Shown: piece after piece, positions 25,705 through 34,338 of the stretch
How the letters are laid out: each line of letters opens with the position of its first letter
How positions within the stretch are numbered: the stretch's first letter is position 1
Origin: Halomicrobium salinisoli
Lineage (GTDB): Archaea > Halobacteriota > Halobacteria > Halobacteriales > Haloarculaceae
Length of the DNA stretch: 64,000 nt
Direction: 5' to 3'
NCBI RefSeq assembly: GCF_020405185.1
Contig: NZ_CP084463.1
Coordinates: 2,108,001 to 2,172,000, forward strand
Position numbers and translations under genes: made by a program
The notes under the pieces: generated by a model
Told to the model about the DNA's origin: nothing
Seen by the model: only the letters and a program-made list of their open reading frames with translations
Database searches by the model: none

Positions 25705-27273
25705 TCAGTCCAGCGACCGCCAGGAGAGCCGCGGTTCGCGGGCGGCGGCGACCTGGTCGATCCGCCGGGCGGCCGTCGACTGGGGGGCCGTCGCCAGCGT
25801 CTCGTCGTCCTCCGCGGCGACGGCGTCGAACGCGTCGGCCAGTTGATCGAGCGTCCGCTTCGACTCGGCCTCCGTGGGCTCGGTCATCAGCGCCTCGGGG
25901 ACGATCTCCGGCCACTTCGTCGTCGGCGGGTGGACGCCGTAGTCGAGCATGCGCTTGGCCACGTCGGCGGCGTCGCGGTCGCCCGCGCTGGCGACGAACT
26001 CGTGGTGGAACGGGCCGAACGGTACCTCGAAGTCGACCTGCTCGGCGAGGTAGTTCGCGTTCAGCACGGCCTTCGCGCTGGCGTCGCGCAGGCCCTCGTC
26101 GCCCAGCCGCGCGATGTAGCCGTACGCCCGCAGCAGCACCTGCCAGTTGCCCTGGAACCCGTGGACCTTGCCGATCGAGTGCTCGGGCTCGAACAGTTCG
26201 TACTCCTCACTGCTATCACCGTCCTCGCGGCTCGCGTGTCGCCTCGCTTCGCTCGGCTCCCGCTCGCTCTCTTCGAGACTCCTCCCTGCGGTCGGAGTCT
26301 CGTGGCTCGCGTGTCGCTCACTCCGTTCGCTTCCGCTCGCTCCGTCCGAGGCCTCGCTGCGCTCGGCCTCGCGAACCTGCGGTCGCGGCAGGAACTCCGC
26401 CAGCTCCTCCGTGACGCCGATGGGGCCGGCGCCGGGCCCGCCGCCGCCGTGAGGGGTCGCGAACGTCTTGTGCAGGTTGAAGTGCATGATATCGAAGCCC
26501 ATGTCCCCGGGGCGAGCGCGCCCGAGCAGGGCGTTGAGGTTCGCGCCGTCGTAGTACAGCAGCCCGCCGGCGTCGTGGACGACGTCGGCGATCGCCTCGA
26601 TGTCGCGCTCGAAGAGCCCGAGGGTGTTGGGGTTGGTGAGCATCAGCGCGGCCGTCTCGTCGCCGACCGCCGCCTCTAACGCCGCCAGATCCAGCCGCCC
26701 GTCGTCGTCGCTGGCCAGTTCGACGACGTCGTAGCCGGCCATCGCCGCGCTGGCGAAGTTGGTGCCGTGGGCGGAGTCGGGGACGATCACCTCGCTGCGC
26801 TCGTCGTCGCTGTTTTCCTCGTGGTAGGCCTTCGCGACGAGGATGCCGGCGAACTCGCCGGCCGCGCCCGCGGGCGGCTGGAGCGAGACGGCGTCCATCC
26901 CGCCGATCCGCCCGAGGCAGTCCTGCAGGCGGTGCATGACCGCCAGCGTTCCCTGGGCGGTCTCCTCGGGCCTGTCGGGGTGGAGCGCGGCCCGAGCGTC
27001 GCCCGCCAGCGCCTCCGTGAACTTCGGGTTGTACTTCATCGTGCATGACCCCAGCGGGAACGGCCCGCTGTCGACGCCGTAGTTCGCCTGGGAGAGCCGC
27101 GTGTAGTGGCGCGCCAGCTCCGGCTCCGAGAGGGCGGGCAGCTCCAGCGAGTCCCGCGTCAGGTCGTCCGGCAGGGGCGAGTCGTCGGTCGACACCGCCG
27201 TGGCGTCCTTCTCCGAGAGCAGGGGCTCGTAGCGGTCCTCGTCCTCCGTCCAGCGGGCCTGGTCGTAGTGCAT
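25705..27273 (-). CDS. gcvPB: GcvPB, glycine dehydrogenase (decarboxylating) subunit 2, with repeat-derived insertion
   Basis: GcvPB is the PLP-binding half of the two-subunit P-protein that decarboxylates glycine and passes the aminomethyl group to GcvH. Lys269 in NLHKTFATPHGGGGPG carries PLP. The start MHYDQARW was chosen as it matches the family and follows the gcvPA stop directly. The protein has 522 residues, about 50 more than usual. Residues 301-357, a Ser/Glu/Arg-rich stretch between PRPQV and YELFEPEHS, are absent from the relatives I remember. They are encoded by repeat DNA. The frame stays open, so the protein may still work with a flexible surface loop. Confidence 0.92.
   Translation of the reverse strand: MHYDQARWTEDEDRYEPLLSEKDATAVSTDDSPLPDDLTRDSLELPALSEPELARHYTRLSQANYGVDSGPFPLGSCTMKYNPKFTEALAGDARAALHPDRPEETAQGTLAVMHRLQDCLGRIGGMDAVSLQPPAGAAGEFAGILVAKAYHEENSDDERSEVIVPDSAHGTNFASAAMAGYDVVELASDDDGRLDLAALEAAVGDETAALMLTNPNTLGLFERDIEAIADVVHDAGGLLYYDGANLNALLGRARPGDMGFDIMHFNLHKTFATPHGGGGPGAGPIGVTEELAEFLPRPQVREAERSEASDGASGSERSERHASHETPTAGRSLEESEREPSEARRHASREDGDSSEEYELFEPEHSIGKVHGFQGNWQVLLRAYGYIARLGDEGLRDASAKAVLNANYLAEQVDFEVPFGPFHHEFVASAGDRDAADVAKRMLDYGVHPPTTKWPEIVPEALMTEPTEAESKRTLDQLADAFDAVAAEDDETLATAPQSTAARRIDQVAAAREPRLSWRSLD
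26203..26373 (-). repeat. In-frame hairpin repeat insertion inside gcvPB
   Basis: Two tandem units (26229-26303 and 26304-26373) both start GGCTCGCGTGTCGC on the plus strand and contain CCGCTCGCTC. Together with short flanks they add 57 codons to gcvPB without breaking the frame. The unit in 4816-4958 is of the same family: it starts GGCTCGCGGGTCGCTT and shares the CGCTCGCTC core and the CCCTCCCTTCGGTCGG arm, here CCTCCCTGCGGTCGG. Base composition and codon pattern differ sharply from the rest of the gene. Confidence 0.75.
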
Positions 27274-27274
27274 C

Positions 27275-28624
27275 TCAGGCCACCTCCTCGACGGCCGCGA
27301 CGAGGCCGTCGGCGTCGTCTGCCGTCGTCTCCGTGACGCAGACCTGGATCTCGTGCTCTCCGACAGCGTGGACCGCGTAGCCGGCCTCTGCGAGGTCTGC
27401 GCGCACCGCCTCGGCGGGCCGGTCGGTCCGGGCGACGAACTCCCGGAAGTGATGGCGGTCGTGGACCGGCGCACGGACGCCCTCGACGACGTCCAGCCGC
27501 TCGGCGAGGTCGCGGGCCTCCGTCACGCAGGACTCCGCGAGGTCGAGCAGCCCGTCCGGACCGAGCCAGGCGGCGTGGATGGCGGTCCGCAGGGCGAGCC
27601 AGGCCTGGTTCGTGCAGATGTTCGAGGTGGCCCGCTCCCGGCGGATGTGCTGTTCCCGGGTCTGGAGCGTCAGCGTGTACGTCCGCCGGCCGCTCTCGTC
27701 CTCGGCGGCCCCGACCAGCCGGCCGGGCACCTGCCGCAGGTAGTCCTCGCGGGTGACGAACAGGCCGTGACCGGTGCCGTACGCCGCGGGGACGCCCAGC
27801 GTGCCGGCCTCGCCGACGACGACGTCGGCGCCGACGCTCGCCGGCTCCGAAAGCAACGCGAGCGCCACGGGATCCGTCCCCAGGCAGAACAGCGCGTCGT
27901 GGTCGTCGGCGAGGTCGCCGATCTCGCCCAGGTTCTCCTCGATCGTCCCGCGGACGGTCGGGTTCTCGGCGTAGACCATCGCGACGTCGTCGTCCAGGGC
28001 CGCTTCGAGCCCGTCGAGGTCGGCGTTGGCGTCGTCGGTGGGGTAAGTCTCGACCGCGACCCCGGGACCGTCGGCGTAGTTCTCCAGCACCGCGCGCTTG
28101 CCCTCGCGCAGGGCGTCGGGCACCAGGACGCGGTCGCCCGAGACCGAGCGGACGCGCTGGGAGAGGGTCGCCGCCTCGCCCAGCGCCGTCGCGGCGTCGT
28201 ACATCGAGCAGTTCGCCACGTCCAGACCCGTCAGTTCCACCAGCATCGACTGGTACTCGAACAGGGCCTGCAGGAATCCCTGGGCGACCTCCGGCTGGTA
28301 CTGGGTGTAGGAGGTGAGAAACTCCGACCGGCTGGCCAGGTCGTCGACGACCGCCGGGACGTAGTGGTCGTAGTGGCCGCGGCCGAGGAACTCCGTCAGG
28401 TCGTCGTTGCGACCCAGCAGGCCTTCGACGTGCCGGCGCGTGGCCCGCTCCGAGCGGGCCTCGATGCCGAACTCGCCGTCGAAGGCCACCGGCTCGGGGA
28501 TGTCGAACAGGTCGTCCTCGCTGTCGGCGCCGACGGCGGACAGCATCGCCGCCGTGGTCTCGGGGGTGTGCGGTGCGTACGGCGTGCCGCGGGACTCGCC
28601 CGCGGCGCGTGAGTGGTCCGTCAT
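27275..28624 (-). CDS. gcvPA: GcvPA, glycine dehydrogenase (decarboxylating) subunit 1
   Basis: GcvPA is the N-terminal half of the P-protein and pairs with GcvPB. In 449 residues it shows the family motifs [30 protein letters not shown] and [12 protein letters not shown]. It has the fold-type I aminotransferase core without the PLP lysine, which is in GcvPB. Only 1 nt separates its stop from the gcvPB start, so the two halves are made together. A T-rich TATA-like stretch (CTACTTTTTCC, minus strand) lies 20-30 nt before the ATG. It may therefore have its own promoter, 102 nt after gcvH. Confidence 0.95.
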   Translation of the reverse strand: MTDHSRAAGESRGTPYAPHTPETTAAMLSAVGADSEDDLFDIPEPVAFDGEFGIEARSERATRRHVEGLLGRNDDLTEFLGRGHYDHYVPAVVDDLASRSEFLTSYTQYQPEVAQGFLQALFEYQSMLVELTGLDVANCSMYDAATALGEAATLSQRVRSVSGDRVLVPDALREGKRAVLENYADGPGVAVETYPTDDANADLDGLEAALDDDVAMVYAENPTVRGTIEENLGEIGDLADDHDALFCLGTDPVALALLSEPASVGADVVVGEAGTLGVPAAYGTGHGLFVTREDYLRQVPGRLVGAAEDESGRRTYTLTLQTREQHIRRERATSNICTNQAWLALRTAIHAAWLGPDGLLDLAESCVTEARDLAERLDVVEGVRAPVHDRHHFREFVARTDRPAEAVRADLAEAGYAVHAVGEHEIQVCVTETTADDADGLVAAVEEVA

Positions 28625-28726
28625 GGTACCCGGGGGGAAGATGGGAAAAAGTAGCCGACGGGCCCATATGAGCCTATCCTTCGGGACGCCCCGGGACGAG
28701 ACCCGACGACCGCCGTCCCGCTCTCG

Positions 28727-29110
28727 TCACTCGATCTGGTCCCGGTACGCCTCGGGGGAGAGCAGGTCGTCCAGCTCGCCCTCGTCGGCCGGTTCGACCT
28801 CGACGAGCCACCCCTCGCCGTAGGGGTCCTCGTTGAGCAGCTCCGGCTCCTCGGTCAGCACTTCGTTGACGGCCGTCACCGTCCCCGAGATCGGGGCGTA
28901 GACGTCCGAGACCGCCTTGATCGACTCCACGACGCCGAAGTCCTCGTCCTTGCTCAGCTCGTCGCCCGCCGCCGGCAGCTCGACGAACACCACGTCGCCG
29001 AGCTCGTCCTGCGCGAAGTCGGAGATGCCCACCGTCGCCGTGCCGTCGGCGATGCGGACCCACTCGTGGGACTCCAGGTACCGGCAGTCGTCGGGTACGT
29101 CGAAGCTCAT
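28727..29110 (-). CDS. gcvH: GcvH, glycine cleavage H-protein
   Basis: GcvH is the lipoyl carrier that shuttles the aminomethyl group between the P-, T- and L-proteins. The lipoylated lysine is Lys65 in [16 protein letters not shown], and the ESHEWVR and [19 protein letters not shown] motifs are typical. The protein has 127 residues. Its ATG overlaps the gcvT stop (ATGA), so it is translated with gcvT. A lipoate ligase or synthase is not in this window. Confidence 0.97.
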   Translation of the reverse strand: MSFDVPDDCRYLESHEWVRIADGTATVGISDFAQDELGDVVFVELPAAGDELSKDEDFGVVESIKAVSDVYAPISGTVTAVNEVLTEEPELLNEDPYGEGWLVEVEPADEGELDDLLSPEAYRDQIE

Positions 29111-30195
29111 CTGTCTATAAATGGCGGCACGCTCGTACGTGCTTTCTTCGGTTCGCCCCGGACGACCACGCGGACGAGCTCGTCGGGGGTGGTGTACTCG
29201 GCCGGGAGGTAGGCCAGCGCGATCGGATCGCCCAGCGTCGGGCTCATCGTCCCGCTCGTGACGTGGCCCAGGTGCTCGCCGTCCGGCGTCGTCACCTCGT
29301 ACCCCTCGCGGGGCACGCCGCGGTCGATCAGTTCGAGCCCGACGAGCTCCTCGTCGGTCCCCTCCTCGTACTGCTGTTCCAGGGCGTCCCGGCCGACGAA
29401 CTCCGTGTCCAGCTTCACGGTGAAGTCGATCCCCGCCTCGTAGGGCGTTCGGGACTCGTCCTCGGGGTCGAAGTCCTGGCCCGACAGCAGGAAGCCCATC
29501 TCCAGGCGGAGGGTGTCGCGGGCGCCCAGCCCGCAGCGCTGGACGTCGACGGCCTCCCAGACCGCCTCCGTCTCGTCCCAGGGGACGAACAGCTCGACGC
29601 CGGCCTCGCCGGTGTAGCCCGTCGTCGCGACCAGGGCGTCGACGCCGGCCACGGCGCCCTCGGCCACCTCGAACCGACCCATGTCGTCGACGTCGAGGTC
29701 CGTCTCCTCGGCCAGCAGGTCCGGAGCGTCCGGTCCCTGCAGGGCGATCAGGCCGTACTCCGCGGTGCGGTTGTCGACGGTCGCGTCGAAGCCCTGCTCG
29801 TCGGCGTACTCCCGCCAGCGGTCGGTCGTCTCCTCGTCGTGGCCGGCGTTGGGCACCACCAGAAACTCGCCGTCGGTGGCCTCCGGGAGGCGGTAGACGA
29901 CGGTGTCGTCGAGCATGACGCCGTCCTCGCGGGTGATCGCCGCGTAGTGGGCCTCGCCCGGGTCGAGCGCGGTCGCGTCGTTGGTGGTCAGCCGCTGGGT
30001 CAGTCCCTCGGCGTCGGGCCCGGAGACGACCACCTCGCCCATGTGCGAGACGTCGAACCGACCGCACTCCTCGCGGACGGCGGCGTGTTCGGTCCGGATC
30101 GAGTCGAACTCCACCGGCATGTCCCAGCCCCCGAAGTCGGTGAACGTGGCCCCGGCCGCGTGGTGTGCGGCGTGGAGCGGCGTCTCTCTGCTCAT
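29107..30195 (-). CDS. gcvT: GcvT, glycine cleavage T-protein (aminomethyltransferase)
   Basis: GcvT transfers the methylene group from GcvH-bound aminomethyl to tetrahydrofolate and releases ammonia. At 362 residues it has the normal length. N-terminal [13 protein letters not shown] and FDVSHMGEV are conserved, with the catalytic Asp in the latter, and the C-terminal domain has [24 protein letters not shown]. The start [11 protein letters not shown] was chosen; a longer frame upstream crosses the promoter. It is the first gene of gcvT-H, followed by gcvPA-PB, giving the full set except the shared L-protein. Confidence 0.96.
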   Translation of the reverse strand: MSRETPLHAAHHAAGATFTDFGGWDMPVEFDSIRTEHAAVREECGRFDVSHMGEVVVSGPDAEGLTQRLTTNDATALDPGEAHYAAITREDGVMLDDTVVYRLPEATDGEFLVVPNAGHDEETTDRWREYADEQGFDATVDNRTAEYGLIALQGPDAPDLLAEETDLDVDDMGRFEVAEGAVAGVDALVATTGYTGEAGVELFVPWDETEAVWEAVDVQRCGLGARDTLRLEMGFLLSGQDFDPEDESRTPYEAGIDFTVKLDTEFVGRDALEQQYEEGTDEELVGLELIDRGVPREGYEVTTPDGEHLGHVTSGTMSPTLGDPIALAYLPAEYTTPDELVRVVVRGEPKKARTSVPPFIDR

Positions 30196-30234
30196 ACGCC
30201 CTCTGAGGCCCGGACGCGACTTAGTGTTGCTCAC

Positions 30235-30275
30235 CGAGTGGCGTATCGGGCCACTCGCAGTCGACTTCATAAACC
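30235..30275 (-). promoter_or_regulatory. gcvT promoter with 8-bp hairpin near the transcription start
   Basis: The minus strand has GGTTTATGAAG at 30265-30275 as the TATA-like box. CGAGTGGC and GCCACTCG (30235-30257, 7-nt loop) lie at about the predicted start of transcription, leaving a leader near 45 nt. The inverted repeat could be an operator or a 5' RNA hairpin. It does not resemble a glycine riboswitch. Confidence 0.4.
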
Positions 30276-30456
30276 GATAGACGCTATACCAAATACGTAC
30301 CAGCTGCCTCAGACCGGACACAGACGCGATCGTATCTGTGGGCCGTCTCTGTCGGGATGTCGGCAGATTAGTGTGAGCGTCACGCGCGCGTGCGAGCGTA
30401 GCACGACTATGGTGCGACCTCGACGTCGCCCGCAAGCGGCCGCGGCAGAAATCGAT

Positions 30457-31557
30457 CTACGCCTCGTCCGCGGGTTCGGGCGACAGCTCGCCGGAGTCGA
30501 CGAGGTCGAGGAAGGGATTGCCCTCGACCGCCGCGGGCAGGTCGACGCGGCCGCGGCGGCGGACGGACTCGTACCCGCCGAAGACGACCCGGGCCGTCTG
30601 GAGCCCGATGCGACCGCTGAGCTGTGACTCCTCGCCGGAGGAAAGCGCATCGACGACGTCCGCCACGGCGCGGTCGTGGAACCCCGAGCCGAAGCGGTCC
30701 GCCTCGTCGCCGGTCCGGTGCATCGTCTCGCCGTCAACGTCGACGGCCCGCTCGTCGCCGCCTGCGCGGAGTTCGAGCATCGGCCCGTCGTCGACGTCGA
30801 TGCGGATCTCGCCGTCGGTCCCCCGCAGCGCCATCGCGCAGTCCAGGAAGTCCTCGCCCGCGCCCGTGGACACGACGCCGTAGACCCCGTTCTCGTAGCG
30901 CCACTGGGCCCACATCTGGTTCTCCTGGTGGACGCCGAAGCGGAGGTCCTCATCGCGGTAGTCGAGCTGGGCGATGACCCACTCGACGGGGACCTCGTCG
31001 TTGAACATCCCGGCGAGGTCGATGGTGTGCGCGCCCGTGTCGAAGAAGTCGCCCCAGGCGATCTCGACGCGCCGGAGGTCGCCGATCGCGCCCTCCTCCA
31101 GCAGCCGCTCGGCCTCGGTGAAGGGCCTCCCGAAGCGCCGCTGGCGGTTGAAGGTGAGCTGGACGTCCAGCTCCTCGCAGGTCTCGACCATCCGCTCGGC
31201 CGCCGCGAGGGTGTCGGCCATCGGCTTCTCGCAGTGGACGGCGTCGACGACGCCCGTCTCCGCCAGGTCGACGACGACCCGCTCGTGGACGTCGGGGGGC
31301 ACCGTCACGCTGACGAGGTCGGGCTCGACGGCCTCGGCCATCGCCTCGTAGTCCTCGAAGACGTCCCCCTCGTCGATGCCGAACTCCGCGGCGAAGGCCG
31401 CCGCGTTCTCGGGGACGACGTCCGCGCACGCGACCAGTTCGCAGTCCGGGTGGTTGCGGTAGGCCTCGGCGTGGCGATAACCCATCGCGAAGCTCTCGAC
31501 GGTCGGGTTCTCCGGATCGGGGCCGGTCCCGACGACGGCGACGGTGTATCGGCTCAT
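30457..31557 (-). CDS. Gfo/Idh/MocA family oxidoreductase
   Basis: This 366-residue protein has an N-terminal Rossmann domain (VAVVGTGPDPENPTVES, then the EKP motif at 110-112) and a C-terminal alpha/beta substrate domain. The family oxidises or reduces sugars, inositols and their acids with NAD(P). The likely catalytic His lies in DTGAHTIDLAG. A longer-than-usual loop follows GTG in the Rossmann motif. The substrate is unknown. A GH3 glycosidase gene lies 500 nt upstream in the same direction, so use of a plant-type sugar is possible, but the gap argues against one operon. Start MSRYTVAVVG fits the family. Confidence 0.88.
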   Translation of the reverse strand: MSRYTVAVVGTGPDPENPTVESFAMGYRHAEAYRNHPDCELVACADVVPENAAAFAAEFGIDEGDVFEDYEAMAEAVEPDLVSVTVPPDVHERVVVDLAETGVVDAVHCEKPMADTLAAAERMVETCEELDVQLTFNRQRRFGRPFTEAERLLEEGAIGDLRRVEIAWGDFFDTGAHTIDLAGMFNDEVPVEWVIAQLDYRDEDLRFGVHQENQMWAQWRYENGVYGVVSTGAGEDFLDCAMALRGTDGEIRIDVDDGPMLELRAGGDERAVDVDGETMHRTGDEADRFGSGFHDRAVADVVDALSSGEESQLSGRIGLQTARVVFGGYESVRRRGRVDLPAAVEGNPFLDLVDSGELSPEPADEA

Positions 31558-32055
31558 GAAGAGTGGATTCACATAGCGGCATACGGTGTATAGTGGTTGT
31601 GTTCGTCCAGGGAGGGGTCCTGGGACACGGCGGCGCCTGACGGCCGAAACCGGCGCCTGAACGACGTGGCCGTGGGCCGGAACTGCGACCGCGGTGGTGC
31701 TGTCGGCTCCGACGCCCTGGGCTCAGGCACTCGGCCCGTCGACGCGGGCCGGGACGCATCGCGGCGACGGTCCGTCCCGACCGTCCGCAGCGCCGGCCGC
31801 GCAGTCGACACTGATCCAGCGAGGCGTCTGTCGCGAGGCGACCGAGGAGACCGGCCGGTCGTGGCGGGCGTCGATAGCGAGGGTCGCGGGGCGCCGGAGC
31901 TGTGAAGCGCGGTTCGAGAGCGGTGCTGGCAGTCGTTCTCCGTCGGGCGACGGCCCACCGCTGCGGGCTGCCGGAACGGGCCGAACGGAGCAGGATAAAT
32001 CAGTATGCGCGATACGGAATCGGGACCGGGTAGCCCGGAGACGACCTGCAGGCGT
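31558..32055. other. 498-nt gap without a recognisable gene
   Basis: The first 40 nt hold a TATA-like CACTATACACC on the minus strand (about 31586-31596) for the oxidoreductase. The rest is GC-rich, and its open frames on both strands have no protein-like composition, conserved motif or start signal. A TATA-like GATAAATC lies at 31994-32001 without a supported gene. It may hold a decayed gene. Confidence 0.5.
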
Positions 32056-34206
32056 TCAGCGCTCGATCGTCACGCTGTCCCGGAGGTCGCGGGAGGATCG
32101 GCCGACGTGGACGGTGAACTCGCCGTCGTCGACCGTCCAGCCCTCGTCGGCGTCGTAGCGGCCCAGCGCGCGCTCGTCGAGGGTCAGTTCGACGGTCCGG
32201 GACTCGCCGGCGGGGACCTCGACGGCCGCGAAGCCGGCCAGTTCCCGCGGCGGGCGCTCGAGGTCGTCGGGGGCCTCGGGCGCGGCGACGTAGGCCTGGA
32301 CGACCTCGCGGCCGTCCCGGTCGCTCGCGTTTGCGACGTCGACGTGGACCGTCCGGTCGCCGGTGACCTCGGCGTCGCCGTAGCGGAACTCGGCGTACGA
32401 GTCGCCGTGGCCGAAGGGATAGGTCGGGTCGACGCCGGCGGCATCGAAGTGGCGGTACCCGACCAGCAGGCCCTCGTCGTAGTGGGCCTCGTAGTCCACG
32501 CCGGGATACCGGCGCTCGTCGCCGGCGGTCGGGTAGTCCGGTTCGGGCGCGAACGTCACCGGGAGGCGACCGCCGGGGTCGGCGTCGCCGTAGAGGACGG
32601 CCGCCGCGGCGTCGCCGTGGGCCTGGCCGGGGTACCAGGTCTGGAGCACGGCGGCGACGTCCTCGCGCCAGGGCAGTTCGACGGGGCCGCTGGAGCCGAC
32701 GACGACGACCGTGCGGTCGTTGGCGGCGGCGACGGCCTCGACGAGTTCGTCCTGCTCGCCGGCCAGGCGCAGGTCCTCGCGGTCGGCGGCCTCGGTAGCC
32801 GTGTCGCGGACGAAGACGACGGCGACGTCGGCGTCCGCGGCGGCCGCGACGGCGGCGTCACGGTCGACGTCCTCGTCGTCGGCCCCGCCGTCGCCCTGAT
32901 CGCCGTGGATGGCGTCCAGCAGCGTCACGGGAACGATCCGCTCGTGGCCGCGCTCGACGGTGACGGCGCCATCGGCGCGGGCCTCGACGCCCTCGACGGG
33001 CGAGGTCGAGACGACCGGTTCGGTCTCGGAGGAGCCCCCGCCGCCGGTGATCGCCTCGTCGACGTTCGGGCCGATCAGCGCGACGTCGTCGTCGGCGGCG
33101 AGGGGGAGGACGCCGTCGTTCTCCAGCAGGACGGTCCCGTTCACTGCGATGCGCTCGGCGAGGTCGCGGTGGTCCGGCGTGTCCACCGCGCCCTCGCCGC
33201 GGTCGCCGTCGAACAGGCCGACCCGCTCGACCTGTCCGAGCAGGCGCGCGACCATGTCGTCCAGTCGCTCCTCGGGCACCTCGCCCGACTCGACGGCGGA
33301 CTGGAGGGCGTCGCTGAAGTAATCGCCCCGCTCGGGGTCGGGCAGGCCGTCCGCGAAGCGCTCGGCCACGCCGTCGCTCGTGTCGGCGCTGTCGTCTCCG
33401 TCGTCCTCGGCGTCGGCCGTCCCGTCGGACTCGAGTTGCTCGTCCGGGCGGACCCCGGGCATCTGGAGGTCCAGCCCGCCGTTGGCCGTGTCGGCGGTGA
33501 ACTGCGTGCCGAACCAGTCGGACATCACGACCCCGTCGAAGTCCCACTCGCCTTTGAGGACCTCGCGCAGCAGGCGCTCGTGCTCGCTGGCGTAGGTGCC
33601 GTTGATCCGGTTGTAGGCCGTCATCAGGGCGCCGGCGCCGGCCGCGACCGCGTCGCGGAACGCGGGCAGGTACAGCTCGCGGAGCACGCGCTCGTCGACC
33701 TCGGCGCTGACCTCGGCGCGGTGGCTCTCCTGGTTGTTGGCGACGAAGTGCTTCGGCGTCGCGATCACGTCCTCGTCGTGGATGCCGGAGACGACGCCGG
33801 CCGCGAAGCGTCCGGAGACCACGGGGTCCTCGCTGTAGTACTCGAAGTTGCGCCCGTTGTGCGGGACGCGGATCAGGTTCAGCCCCGGCGCGAGCAGGAC
33901 GTCCTGGTCGCGGGCGAGCGCCTCCCGCGCCATCGCGCGCCCCTGCTCGCGCGCGAGGTCGGGATCGAACGTCGCCGCCAGCGAGATGGAGGCCGGGAAC
34001 GCGGTCGCCGGGTCCTCCGTCCGCACCCCCAGCGGGCCGTCCGCCAGCCGCAACTCGGGGATCCCCAGGCGGTCGACGCCGGGCACGTACCCGGTGGCGT
34101 TGCCCGCGGGGTCGACCGCGCCGTGGGTGAGAGAGACTTTCTCCTCGAGCGTCAATCGGTCGAGCAGGTCCGCGATCCGCTCGCTCCGTTCGGTCGCGTC
34201 GTCCAT
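32056..34206 (-). CDS. GH3 family beta-glucosidase-like glycoside hydrolase
   Basis: This 716-residue glycosidase probably acts on beta-linked glucosides or xylosides. The (beta/alpha)8 domain carries ADGPLGVR, the KHF motif (152-154) and the nucleophile Asp230 in VVMSDWFGT. The second domain starts after about residue 330 with ENDGVLPLAADDDVALIGP. The C-terminal 100 or so residues form the fibronectin-III-like domain common in GH3 enzymes. No signal peptide is visible, so it is cytoplasmic and would act on imported oligosaccharides. A 16-bp palindrome lies directly before the ATG. The divergent MFS gene is 132 nt away. Confidence 0.92.
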   Translation of the reverse strand: MDDATERSERIADLLDRLTLEEKVSLTHGAVDPAGNATGYVPGVDRLGIPELRLADGPLGVRTEDPATAFPASISLAATFDPDLAREQGRAMAREALARDQDVLLAPGLNLIRVPHNGRNFEYYSEDPVVSGRFAAGVVSGIHDEDVIATPKHFVANNQESHRAEVSAEVDERVLRELYLPAFRDAVAAGAGALMTAYNRINGTYASEHERLLREVLKGEWDFDGVVMSDWFGTQFTADTANGGLDLQMPGVRPDEQLESDGTADAEDDGDDSADTSDGVAERFADGLPDPERGDYFSDALQSAVESGEVPEERLDDMVARLLGQVERVGLFDGDRGEGAVDTPDHRDLAERIAVNGTVLLENDGVLPLAADDDVALIGPNVDEAITGGGGSSETEPVVSTSPVEGVEARADGAVTVERGHERIVPVTLLDAIHGDQGDGGADDEDVDRDAAVAAAADADVAVVFVRDTATEAADREDLRLAGEQDELVEAVAAANDRTVVVVGSSGPVELPWREDVAAVLQTWYPGQAHGDAAAAVLYGDADPGGRLPVTFAPEPDYPTAGDERRYPGVDYEAHYDEGLLVGYRHFDAAGVDPTYPFGHGDSYAEFRYGDAEVTGDRTVHVDVANASDRDGREVVQAYVAAPEAPDDLERPPRELAGFAAVEVPAGESRTVELTLDERALGRYDADEGWTVDDGEFTVHVGRSSRDLRDSVTIER

Positions 34207-34207
34207 A

Positions 34208-34236
34208 CTGACTGATCAGTCAGTCAGTCGCTATAG
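34208..34236 (-). promoter_or_regulatory. GH3 promoter with perfect 16-bp palindrome (TetR-like operator)
   Basis: CTGACTGATCAGTCAG (34208-34223) is a perfect palindrome 2 nt before the GH3 start. A TATA-like GGCTATAG sits at 34229-34236 on the minus strand. TGACTGATCAGTCA resembles operators of TetR-family repressors as I know them. No TetR gene is in the window. Confidence 0.55.
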
Positions 34237-34338
34237 CCTTTGGGGTGTCGGCGGACGTCGCAGCCACTCGAGCGGACGGGCGGCTCGACCCGACCGAAAT
34301 GAGGAGGGCCTAAGCCGGGCGGTACCCAACCCCCGCGC

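Noticed and set aside
23430..26414. Long plus-strand frame of nearly 1000 codons
   Set aside because: It is antisense to the histidine kinase and gcvPB. The sense genes have clear domains, and the antisense product has an Arg- and Val-rich composition typical of a GC-rich shadow.
30236..30256. Glycine riboswitch before gcvT
   Set aside because: The predicted leader is only about 45 nt, far too short for the tandem or single glycine aptamer, and none of its conserved sequence is present.
31573..32055. Open frames in the gap between the oxidoreductase and the GH3 gene
   Set aside because: Translations in all frames are low in hydrophobic residues, Arg-rich and without motifs. No promoter-start pair is supported.
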